From Chalara sp. BL73 (taxonomy: Eukaryota > Ascomycota > Leotiomycetes > Helotiales), in contig CAKJVC010000168.1 in NCBI GenBank assembly GCA_918026815.1, positions 1-64,000 on the forward strand: a stretch of 64,000 bases of DNA, given 5' to 3'. Of the stretch, positions 22,187-31,633 are shown in pieces. The stretch's first letter is position 1. Every line of letters starts with the position of its first letter. The position numbers and the translations under genes were made by a program. Under the pieces are notes generated by a model that searched no databases, was not told the DNA's origin, and saw only the letters and a program-made list of their open reading frames with translations.

Positions 22187-23131
22187 TTACCAACGACCGC
22201 CTCCCTAGAGGTTTGTTAGTGATCCGATCAGTGAGAATTGAGAGTTGAGTAACTTGCCTGTTGGTTGTCACCACCGCCATAGCCGCCTGTGGTTGTAATG
22301 GTCAGCAATGCCATAAAAATTGTGGATGCATGAGTAAACACTTACCTCCACCGCCGGAGTATCCACCACCTTGTCCACCTTGGTATCCACCACCACCTCC
22401 TCCATAGCCACCCTGGCCGCCGCCGTAACCGCCACCTCCAGAGTATCTAAAACAAGTCAGCTTGATTTATGGAACAGGATAAGAAAACTTACCCGCCGCC
22501 ATCACGTCCACCACCATATCTATATCGTGTCAGTTCGAGCATTCTTTGTAAATGCTTGTGGTTGAGGCAAATGCTGCTTACCCTCCTCCACCACGGCCGC
22601 CATAGCTACATCGAGTATTAATGTCATGCACTGAGACATATGTAGGGTAGACTTACCCTCCGCCACCACCACGGCCACCGCCGAATCCACCACCTCCTCC
22701 TCCAGAGCCGCGCTCTGAGGCCTTATCAACGCGAATGGTACGACCATCAAATCTACGACACGCTTAGTCTTGGGGCATACAGATGTTTGAGGCAACACAT
22801 ACTCAACGTTGTTCATCTCAGCAATTGCCTTGTCTGCGTGCTCCTCTGAGGAGAAACGGACGAATCCGAAACCACGGCTGCGTCCAGTATCGCGATCCTT
22901 AACAACGACCTACGGCCGTGTCAACAGCCATATTATCATTCAATTGCACCGAGTGAGAGTTGACTTACAGCCTCATCTACTGGTCCGAATTCCTCGAACT
23001 TCTGACGGAGCGCATTCTCATCTGTGTGCCATGCAAGGCCACTAGACTTGATATTAGTTTGTAGGTCGAAATGAAAGCAGAGTTTGACCTCAAGAAAGGA
23101 TTGTCACTTACCCGATGAAGAGCTTAGACAT
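22187..23131 (-). CDS. Glycine-rich RNA-binding protein (single RRM)
   Basis: Nine exons: 23131-23112, 23041-22969, 22909-22803, 22752-22657, 22605-22582, 22519-22493, 22446-22346, 22286-22258 and 22204-22187; 164 residues. The RRM covers residues 1-80, with RNP2 KLFIGGLAW at the start and RNP1 [10 protein letters not shown]. Residues 85 to the end are almost only Gly with Tyr, Arg and Gln ([20 protein letters not shown]), ending DNQQGGGRW. This is the cold-inducible/glycine-rich RNA-binding family, known as RNA chaperones and splicing or mRNA-stability factors. The last intron (22257-22205) starts with GCAAGT, a GC-AG intron with a CACTAAC branch point; using it gives the expected C-terminus. 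Exons 5 and 6 are 24 and 27 bases and flanked by phase-2 introns, so skipping either keeps the frame. The 5' flank is pyrimidine-rich on the coding strand, which fits strong expression. Confidence 0.92.
22205..22257 (-). other. GC-AG intron in the RNA-binding protein gene
   Basis: The 53-base intron opens with GCAAGT instead of GT and closes CTCTAG, with CACTAAC just upstream. No GT donor nearby restores the frame to the GGGRW end. Confidence 0.8.
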
Positions 23132-23780
23132 CTTGATAGATGTGTAGTGGGATATCTGGCTTGAAAGTCTCAATGTCCGCGCGCAATCACACAAAAGAGC
23201 GCACCATGGCGTTGGTGTGGTGTGCCCGAAAACGGACGGAAGGTGCATCACGCAAAGAAAGATACATCGTTGAAGAACAGGACTCCGCTGAGCGGACAAG
23301 GAAGGAAGACTTGATATGATATGTGGAGTGAAGGTGATCGCAAGATCGAGGATGACAAGGTCAGCGAGGCAAGCAAGAGAGCAGACGAACTTGAATTCTT
23401 TGTTGTCGATTGAAATGGTTTGTTGAGAACTCTTGTGAACAAGAGGGAAAGGATTCTTTGTCGGACGCTCAAATCAGCAGTACAAATTTGAGTGAGATAT
23501 TGGAAGAGATCAGAAAAGGGCAATGAGAAGAATTTTCTCCAAGATGTGGGTGTGTCAATGAGATGAGGGACAGAAGAAGGTAGAAGAGAGGGGGGGACAC
23601 AGAGGCAGGTCGAAGGAAGCTTACCTGAACGGGCTGGCGGGGTAGGGTTGCGAGTGCGAGGGTTGTACTTTTTTTCGCTTCGGTGTGGTGGGAGGAGTGG
23701 TGAGGTGATGTACGTGATAGGTTAACCCTGCGAATATCTTTTACGGCGGCCTGAGTCTGGGCGATTCCTACCATTATACG
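23132..23780 (-). promoter_or_regulatory. Pyrimidine-rich 5' region of the RNA-binding protein gene
   Basis: On the minus strand this is rich in C and T tracts (for example around 23571-23610), as often seen upstream of highly expressed filamentous-fungal genes. The exact transcription start cannot be placed. Frames on the minus strand here lack domains. Confidence 0.45.
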
Positions 23781-23800
23781 GCGGCCTTCTTTGTATGGGA

Positions 23801-23821
23801 AATAATAATAATAATAATAAT
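23801..23821. repeat. AAT trinucleotide microsatellite
   Basis: Seven AAT units in a row, seen directly. Confidence 0.9.
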
Positions 23822-23873
23822 ACTATGTACGATGTGGATATGGATGGCGTCTTTTCTTGGGTGGGGTGGCGAC

Positions 23874-23917
23874 GGTATCATAGTATCATGGTATCATTGA
23901 TATCATTGGTGTCATTG
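23874..23917. repeat. Short tandem TATCAT-containing repeats
   Basis: Five near-copies of a GTATCAT-like unit at 8-10 base spacing, the last degraded to GTGTCAT. Confidence 0.7.
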
Positions 23918-24762
23918 CTAGGTAAGTACTGGGAAAGTCTTCGCTCATTTTGCGCGCTTCATCGTATCACTATGCTCTAAGTTGACTTTACGAGCTAGCA
24001 AATTTGCGTGAACATATCCAATCACCCAGTCAGAACAAACTCTGACTGGTGTGTATGGAGGGTGAACGGCAGACATGGGCACACCTTGGAGTGCAGGAGC
24101 TCTCTCTTCTTTCAGCTGTTTCCCAATGACTGGCAGCTGCATACCTTCACTCAAGTATGGCGAAAAAAAGAGGCGCCAGCAACGGAATGCTATCCCAGGC
24201 TGTCATTTGCGGAACGACGCCCTGAACAACCGTCATAGTGCATTTTACGTTCAATCAGGATGGAGGCCAATTCGTCCCGTTCAACACCAACATACCTTTC
24301 TTTGTAACATTTGCCACGGCTGTTGGTTCAACTGCACAACTTCCAGCCTCTATCACCTGTTGAGAGTGGTATAGGCTGCAGGCTCTGCATCAGTGAAACG
24401 GATTGCACCGCATGAAAGTAGTTGATGCAGCATGCTAGTTGAGACTTGCCTAAATCTGAACATGCAGGTGAGGCAGGCTAATATTGTCATTGGCAACGTT
24501 TGTTTGCTTTGCTCGGGGTCCTGGGGTTGGGGGTGTGGTCCATGCTGGACCCCATCCGACGACTGGAGTGTGTAGTTTTTACCATCTGATCACCGAGACC
24601 CCCGAAAAGCTGCTCAGACTGTCTGTCCTCTGCACTAAAGTGATTTCCATATATACAAACACCTGCAAGATCAATACGTACCTAGTAGTTGGCTTGCGAT
24701 AGAACAAGGCAAGGGGCACGGGATCGGCTGCTTTGGTGGGGTTGGTTATCGGCCTTGTGTAT

Positions 24763-24791
24763 TTTTCGTTATCGTTTATCGATAACGAAAA
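24763..24791. repeat. Perfect 12-bp inverted repeat with 5-base loop
   Basis: Arms TTTTCGTTATCG (24763-24774) and CGATAACGAAAA (24780-24791) around the loop TTTAT. It could form a hairpin or be a dyad protein-binding site. Confidence 0.85.
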
Positions 24792-24877
24792 TTGCGAGGT
24801 GCCCGCCCCATCTCACATTCATTCTCGTTGTCTTCCCCCCATGGCCTCCCTTCCCTTGGCCTTAAGCTTGACCACCT

Positions 24878-24892
24878 CCCCCCCCCCCCCCC
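24878..24892. repeat. Poly-C run of 15
   Basis: Fifteen consecutive C on the plus strand inside a pyrimidine-rich tract; prone to slippage and sequencing error. Confidence 0.85.
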
Positions 24893-26101
24893 GCAACTAT
24901 CACCACACATCACTCTCCCGCTCACTCTTCTCATACACCTCTTCCCTGTGCTCCTCCCACCATATCTTCCGATGCCCACACCTCGGCTGCTTCCTCTCAC
25001 TACTCTTCTGTCTTCATTCTTGTTTGTTATCTCTCCATAGTCTGTCTGTATTACACCACCTCTATTCCGAAATGCCTGTAGTTTTTGTACGTTCGTCCAA
25101 TGCAGGGTTTTTACCCGGCACAAGCTGCAGTACACTTGCCGGCGATTCGAGCAAAAACAAAAGGAATCACAATATGCAGCAGGGCGGGCTTGCCCCTCCC
25201 CATGATTGGATCAGACCACTATTTAGCACGCAAGTCGTAGATTTGCGCTTTCAGATAAGGCGCGCTATTGTATTTATTCTTAAGCTCGGTGGGCAGATAT
25301 TGTGATGTGCGGGCGAACATATCTGGTACCATATTCTTGGGCCCAGGATAACTCTTGAACCACATTGCATTTTAATCATGTGATTATGATCAACATCTAT
25401 CCGGCGGTGAATGATCAATTTAGCTGCATAGTACCTGAGTGATGCATCATCCTCGGGCAATATCTCAGGAGAATCTGCATAAGCTGGCGTAGTTTGCCGC
25501 GTATAAGGCTGAACCACACCGCTGTTTCCAGCTATCAACTTTCGTGGCTAATTCTAAGCACAATTCGATCTGCAAGAGAGCAGATCCTCTTCTCGATGCT
25601 ATTAGAAGCGCCGCTGACGATTGCATTGAGGCTCTTACAATAGGAGTGCAACAAGGATGGCATCGAGTGATGAGACGCGCCAGTGTGCCAAGAGTCGAAT
25701 GTATTTGTCTCGCAGAATGACTAGCAAGTGTAAATAGTAGATCTTCAGGCTTAAGGTCTTTGAATATCATTATGTCTTGAGATAAGGCTCGCTGATAGAG
25801 CAGGCAGTAACAGTCTTCGATCACACCCTAGGAATGCAGTTTCCATTATTGTATAGATCCCCAAAAAGCTCTTTCCTGTAAATGCTGCGAGATATGTTGT
25901 AGATAGAAGTCTATCTGCATTAGGAGCTAACAGCACCCTACTGGATTAACTCATTTGATTCTCTAGTCTGAATATACATCTTATTTACCATAGAGCTTCA
26001 ACCACAAAACAGGAAGGCTACTCACGAAAAGTTGACAATAGGCAACGTCACAAGCTGCCGGCGCACTCCCAGAACCAAGAGGCGGCCACATCATAAAAGA
26101 A

Positions 26102-28924
26102 ATGAACAACAAAAAACTGCCTGCATGTAAGGACAGTACTTACGAACACCCTGCGTTAGGCGATGATGATTATATTCGTCGGTGGATTGCGCGAACGGAA
26201 CAGGATGCGCACTCGGACAACACAAGGCCTAAGATAGATCGACCGCAACGCCGTAAGTCCCAAGGGCCATCTTGCAAGGCAATTGCTAACCGTCGAAGGC
26301 CCCGGCGGTAATTTACAAGAAACGCAACTCTATCGTTCATTTCCGCAGGCTGCCCTTAATATTGAGGTTTCACGTTCCAGGAAGAGAAGACGACATACTT
26401 CATCCTCGGATAGCTCTTTCCTTGAGCCCGCTGAGGCTGGTGCTGCAGCTAAGCTTATTCACTCACCAATCAAACATAGGGCAGCAGGAAAGAAAGAAGA
26501 TCATATACCTAGCAAGCACATTCAACATAAGCCAAAGCCCCCGGCTTCTGAATCTTCAAAGCATTCAAAGTACCCTGAGGAAGCTTTTGAGAGAAAGCCG
26601 CGACACAAAACACGAGAAGACCTTTATGAACCTAAAAAGAAGGATAGCGGAATATATCCGACAGAGAAACTAATAAAGAAGAAACCGGAAAAGAAGGGCG
26701 ACAGGAGAAAAGTAGCAAAGAAAGGCGGAACAGATTTAATGAACAATTTCTCGTCAAAAAGCATCGCCCAAGACCGCCTAACTGTAGGTCTAGAATACCA
26801 GGGCCTGTATAATGCTAACCATTTTCAGATGCGTGTTTCACACGGCCTTGGTTTATTCAAGAACGGGCGTGCATCCTCGCCAGCAATGCGCCGCGGTTGT
26901 GAGTCCCTTGAAGAATACTCAGTTCCAAATTGACACAGTTGATAGTGCCTGATCTAGCTTTCTCGGAAATGGAGTTCCTACAACGACCTACTCATTCAAG
27001 ATCAGACAGCAAAGAGAAAATAGGCTCCAAGTCTCGTGACAGAGAGAAGGGTAAAACAGAAAAGGCGTATCAAGAAATATCAAGTTTTTTCCAACCAAAG
27101 AGGGTACTGGAGGGAACAAGTTCAAATTCTTGTACTGAAAGATCTTCAATCTACATGAATGAAGACAAACCGGTCCATTACCCTGAAAATCTTTGTTTCA
27201 GAAAGGCTCAAGCCCAACTGCGGGTTTTCGAGGATATCGAAAATAGAAGTCGAGGCTTCGACCAGCCACGGCCATATCCTGGTTCTTCGACACCAATAAC
27301 ACATCCACATTCGGCGAAGCTACGTACCAACGTTCTCAATACCGGGAGCCTGCTATCAGGGAAAGCAACCACATGTATGACCTGGTCCGAGAGCCAAGTA
27401 TCTCCTCTCCCAACTGTAGCGATGCGGCTGGATCGACTCCAACAGTCAAGCCCTGTTCCAGACCACGTTCGAAAATTGATTGAACAAACAGGTATAATAA
27501 GAGGAACAGGTATTATCCTTACACCTGAACTAACTGGTTATCGTGCAGAGGTGTCTCCAGTCACCTTCTGCAGACGCCTTCAAGAACTAAATTCGACGAC
27601 AACTTCAAATAGTACCAGTGAAACCGAGACGTCAATCAAAAATAAGGCTTGGAAGCAAAATAACCTTCAGCCCCGTACCCAGATCCCTATCCAGGAAAAG
27701 ACCGCGTCTATGACTAGGTCCAACGATAATCCTGGAGATACTCTGCATATGGCCGACGTAGACAAACGTTTATCTGGAGGTACTAATATTGATGTCCCTG
27801 TCAGAGTCACCAAGCAGATCGTCGTTAAGCAAGATGATCTAGAATTAGGACCCCGTCAGCGCCAGACTACCACAACGCCCACAATACCAGATGCTTTGAG
27901 GGCCACGAGTGCGTCGGGAACCTCGCCTATCAGCAGGGTACAGCTTGCTGAGAAGGCTCGTATCAAACGCCCCTTGATGACTCAGCCAATCGTGAGGGAT
28001 GCAAGAAGAGGAACTATCGACGCAAGTCAGAGACAAGGTGATGGCAGGCAGTCAGATTCTCAGTCGACAGCGGATGCGCCGACCTGGATCGGTCCCCCAA
28101 CAGATAAATGGCCAACCACAAGATCGCCTACAAAGCCAATGAAAGCAAATGAAGCTTTCATGGTAGAGGAATCTACAGAGGACTGCTCCCTACTCAGGCT
28201 TAATGCAAATGGCAGCCGCCACAGTGATGATCAGGATGAGCAGCAGCCACATACTCATGTAGGCTCTGAGCCCTACATAAACTACTTTACGCACAGCCAA
28301 GACCATGCTTCAAGGATCAACTCAAGCACTAACAAAGTTGGTATACTCGATTTGCCGCGAAGAGTTTCCTGGGTCGGGCAGAACAAGTACTATATACCTC
28401 CAGGCAGGCGCTTATCACCGATTCTTGAGACCACACCGCTGTACTTCCATCAGATGCAACAGAATAATAACAGTGAGGTTACCATAGATCTGTTCGCTCG
28501 ATTGGATGACGACAGCGAAGATGTCAAATGTTTTGACCAAGGCAATACTTATGTCATGCGCAGCCCAGAGGTTCCTGGGTATGGACTCATTTCGGATGGA
28601 TTAGGTGCTACGGACATTAATGTTGATTCAAACGGCCAACATGATCATGATTCAGATTTCGAGAACGTCGGGGACTCTAGGCACGATTTACACATGTCTG
28701 ACACTACTCTAGATCTAGAAGCCTTGCAAAATATGGATAATTATAGCCTGGAAGCGTTAGATAGCAATGAGTTAAGCTATGGAGTTGACTGTCCGAGCTT
28801 TTACGATGCCGGAAAATGTTTGCATTCTTATGCGAATTTTAGAATCAATGGCGGCGTGGAAGGTTGTAAGGGACAAGGGAATGACCCGATGCAAGGATTC
28901 TGGAGATCTCGTCGCCTATATTGA
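26102..28924 (+). CDS. Large disordered, probably nuclear protein of unknown function
   Basis: Exons 26102-26252, 26299-26898 and 26946-28924; 909 residues with all phases agreeing. Intron 1 is 46 bases with a TTGCTAAC branch point; intron 2 is 47 bases (GTGAGT...GATAG). The protein is hydrophilic. Residues 70-230 are very basic, with SRSRKRRRHTSSSDSS and a Lys-rich KKKPEKKGDRRKVAKKGG segment that looks like a nuclear localisation signal. Near residue 292 lies YQEISSFFQPKR, resembling a PCNA-interacting (PIP-like) motif with Tyr instead of Gln at position 1. A segment at about residues 425-450, PVPDHVRKLIEQTGIIRGTG, is predicted helical and may be the most conserved part. The C-terminal third is acidic and ends MQGFWRSRRLY. 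I recognise no named family. Its stop lies only 77 bases from the stop of the opposing CitE-like gene. Confidence 0.75.
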
Positions 28925-29001
28925 GGAATAGACAGCGACAAGGATGTGTCGTAGGCAGTAGTCACGAAATTATCAAGATTCAAAGCCAGAATAACATATA
29001 T

Positions 29002-30050
29002 TCATTCTGGTTCTTGATCTTTCCACTTTTCCCTTACAGCATCGATATCAATCCCACACAGCTCCGCTTGCTTCACCGTTGCCTTCGCTTTTCCCACCAC
29101 AGGGGCATCAATCATCTTCCCATCCAGCGTCCATGCGCCTCTTCCTCCAGCTTCAGCTTTTTCATCCCCAATTACCACCCTCACTGCCCATTCCACCTCA
29201 CCTACACCCGGCGCGAACGTCCTTTGCACAATTTCGACTTGGCTAGGATGAATACATTGTTTCCCATTGAACCCTAACCCTTTCCCTTGCAGACTCTCTT
29301 CTTCAAGCGTCCTTTGGCCTTCCGGCCCACGATAGGATGTGCAGACTAGATCTATGGTAGAGGGAAGAGAGTGTGCCCGGGCTGCTGTTGCAATGGCGCT
29401 GCGTGCGTACAGGAACTCGGTAAGAGGAGGGGTGCGTGTAAGGGAGAGGTCTAGTGCGAAGTCTTCAGCTGCGAATATTAAGCCACTTAAATATGGGGAG
29501 GCTTTGCATATTTCATTCAGATTCATGATAGACTCTGCACTCTCTATCAGCGCTATGATCTTGATTGGATTTGGCGAACTGGGGCTATGGCGCTCTGGCA
29601 GGGTGTGCCTGAGGACATCGGTCACGAAGTACAGGTCCGAAGCACGATTTACTTTTGGGATAACTAAGGCGTCGAGGTTTGGTGAAGGGAGCACAGTTCT
29701 CAGGTCGTCGAGTGCGAGCCCGGAGGAGACGGCGTTTATGCGTACGCTGAGCTCGGTGATGGAAGAGGGGCGTTCTTGGGAAAGAAAGGAGGTAATGTTC
29801 TGGCGGGCCTCCGGCTTGAGATTTGGTGTTACGGAGTCTTCGAGATCATAGGTTATGGTGTCGACGGTGAGAGTGCGGGACTTTTGGAGGAATTTGGGAG
29901 AGGATGCTGGGACTGCGGACGTTAGTTGGAGAGTCGGAAGTGCGGGGGGCTCGAATGTGACATTGAGTTGAAGGGAACATTGAGCTTCTTTGAAGGATAC
30001 AAACCGTAAAGAAGAGCTCGCCTTAGGATCGTTGCTGATTTCGAAGCCAT
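29002..30050 (-). CDS. CitE/HpcH-HpaI-type lyase (citrate lyase beta-like)
   Basis: Exons 30050-30005 and 29912-29002; 318 residues. The start MASKSATILRRALLYVPASS leads directly into the first strand of the TIM barrel (ALLYVPASSPKFLQKS). Then come DTITYDLEDSVTPNLK (acidic metal ligand region), ELSVRINAV, ALVIPKV, IIALIESAESIMNLNE and LIFAAEDFALDLSL, all hallmarks of the HpcH/HpaI/CitE family. GFNGKQCIHPSQVEIVQ is the usual conserved end of the barrel. Relatives cleave or form C-C bonds of CoA-thioesters such as malyl-CoA, citramalyl-CoA or beta-methylmalyl-CoA, often in mitochondria. The Arg/Lys/Ser-rich first residues could be a short mitochondrial presequence, but the barrel begins at once, so this is weak. 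Substrate not assignable. Confidence 0.88.
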
Positions 30051-30302
30051 TGTTGATTACTTACGAGAGTCTCGCAACCATGAATCTGAGGCTCAACCCA
30101 TCTTGAATCGATCGACGTCGAGGTGCAGCTCGCTACAAACGTTAGGTTGTCTGGACCTCAGCCTTGTCACTGATTCTTGGCACTCCATTCTGCCGTTTGA
30201 CACCGCCTTCAATTAAAGCCACCTGGAGCAGGAGCGCCTCGAATACGCGTCGTCCTGTAAGTTCACAGCTCACTACCTGTCACTACTTCGCAACATCGCA
30301 TA
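30051..30302. promoter_or_regulatory. Divergent promoter (CitE-like / TVP23)
   Basis: 252 bases separate the divergent start codons, so a shared bidirectional promoter is likely. No specific box identified. Confidence 0.5.
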
Positions 30303-31061
30303 ATGGACCAGAATCAACAGCAAGGTGCGCTTAGCTGGCGGCTAAGCTCGCATCCCATCACGCTGCTATGCTATCTGGGCTTTCGAATCTGTAAGTTGCA
30401 TGATTGTAAGCTGGTTGTAGGACACTGAGCTAATTCCTTTGTAGCAAGTCTTCTGGTTTACCTGTTTGGGATACTGTTTACGAGTAACTTGTACGTCCAT
30501 ACCTGCTCATGCGTTCTCCTAGATATGTTGTGGAGCTGACGATTGGCGCAGCGTCCTCATCTTTATAATTACCATCCTCCTCTTAGCAGCCGATTTCTAC
30601 TACCTCAAAAACATAGCTGGCCGACGGCTTGTAGGACTACGATGGTGGAACGAGGTCGATGGCCAGACAGGAGACTCGCATTGGGTCTTTGAGAGCTCAG
30701 ATCCTGCGGTGAAGGTCATTAATGCAACTGATAGCCGATTCTTCTGGATCGCTTTATACTCACAGCCATTACTTTGGGTGGCATTAGCGGTAGTGGCTAT
30801 CTTCCGCTTTGAGTTTATTTGGTTGACGCTCGTCGGTATGTTCTGCTGTCTCATGTTGAGTAGAGGGAGGTGCGGAACAAAACATGCTAATGGAAATGAA
30901 TAGTGATCGCCCTGAGCTTGACGGTTACCAATACATTGGCATTCTCGAGATGCGACAAGTTTAGCCATGCCTCAAGCTTGGCTGGTGGTGCTTTATCGGG
31001 CGGAAGTCTGGCGACGAATGTTGCGACCGGCATGATTGGAAGATTTTTCTCGCGAAGCTAG
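30303..31061 (+). CDS. TVP23: Golgi membrane protein Tvp23
   Basis: Exons 30303-30390, 30445-30490, 30552-30835 and 30904-31061; 191 residues, close to the family norm. The sequence shows the DUF846/TVP23 layout. [20 protein letters not shown] forms the first hydrophobic helix, followed by [20 protein letters not shown], the conserved [19 protein letters not shown] loop, SHWVFES, then two more helices from [20 protein letters not shown]. It ends with a Gly/Ser-rich cytosolic tail. The protein sits in late-Golgi membranes with Tvp15/Tvp18/Yip family partners and is involved in vesicle traffic; the molecular role is not known in detail. All four exons are needed, since each single frame stops within the introns. 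Confidence 0.93.
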
Positions 31062-31633
31062 ATGACGAAGATGGAGGGAAGAATTCGTGACTGAGGGCAA
31101 AACATAGGGCTATGTATGATACCATGAGGGAGTTGACCTGGAATGGCGAATATTCATTTGCATTATAAAGCATAATGGGAAACATTATTTGGGTTCACGG
31201 CTCAAGGGCAGGGTCTTCCATTACCAAGCAGGGGTGCTATCGACTTACATCCTGACCGTTGTTTTTGTTCCTTAGAACATAGCTTGTATATATTTTACAT
31301 CCGATGATTAGACACCTCCCTAAACCTGGGCCGTAAATAATGCCAGAGTTCTATTGTGAACAAGTCAGACTCTGTGGTCTTCAGCTATCACAAGGCATTT
31401 AAAATCCCCCTACTTGTGGCAAGATGGAAGCTTGGTTTCTCTTTCCTGTGTTGACATGTTTCCTTCTATATCCTTGCCGTTCTGCAGGTTAAGCAAAGGC
31501 GATTCAGTTAATGGGATAGTATCACGTGATCACCCGCTACATTGATTCGCGAGAACGCGTTACGCCAAAACACGGTCAACGACCTCCTGTTGAGCCCCCC
31601 GAACTCAAGAATGTGAATCGCTCCCTGACAGTG
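31062..31633. other. Intergenic upstream of MPH1
   Basis: 572 bases between TVP23 and MPH1 on the same strand. It includes the TVP23 3' end and MPH1 promoter. The MPH1 frame is open back to about 31526 but without an ATG. Confidence 0.5.

Larger units (their letters stand above)
23781..26101. other. Intergenic with simple repeats, a hairpin and an orphan CT-rich tract
   Basis: 2.3 kb with no supported gene. Contains an AAT microsatellite, TATCAT repeats, a 12-bp inverted repeat and a strongly pyrimidine-rich tract near 24825-25050. Frames at 24733-25305 are low-complexity translations of that tract. Confidence 0.5.

Noticed and set aside
24733..25305. 190-codon plus-strand frame
   Set aside because: It mainly translates a pyrimidine-rich tract (Leu/Ser/Pro/His), which stays open by composition.
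31526..31633. Upstream extension of the MPH1 frame
   Set aside because: It contains no ATG, only a GTG; the conserved acidic N-terminus begins at 31634.
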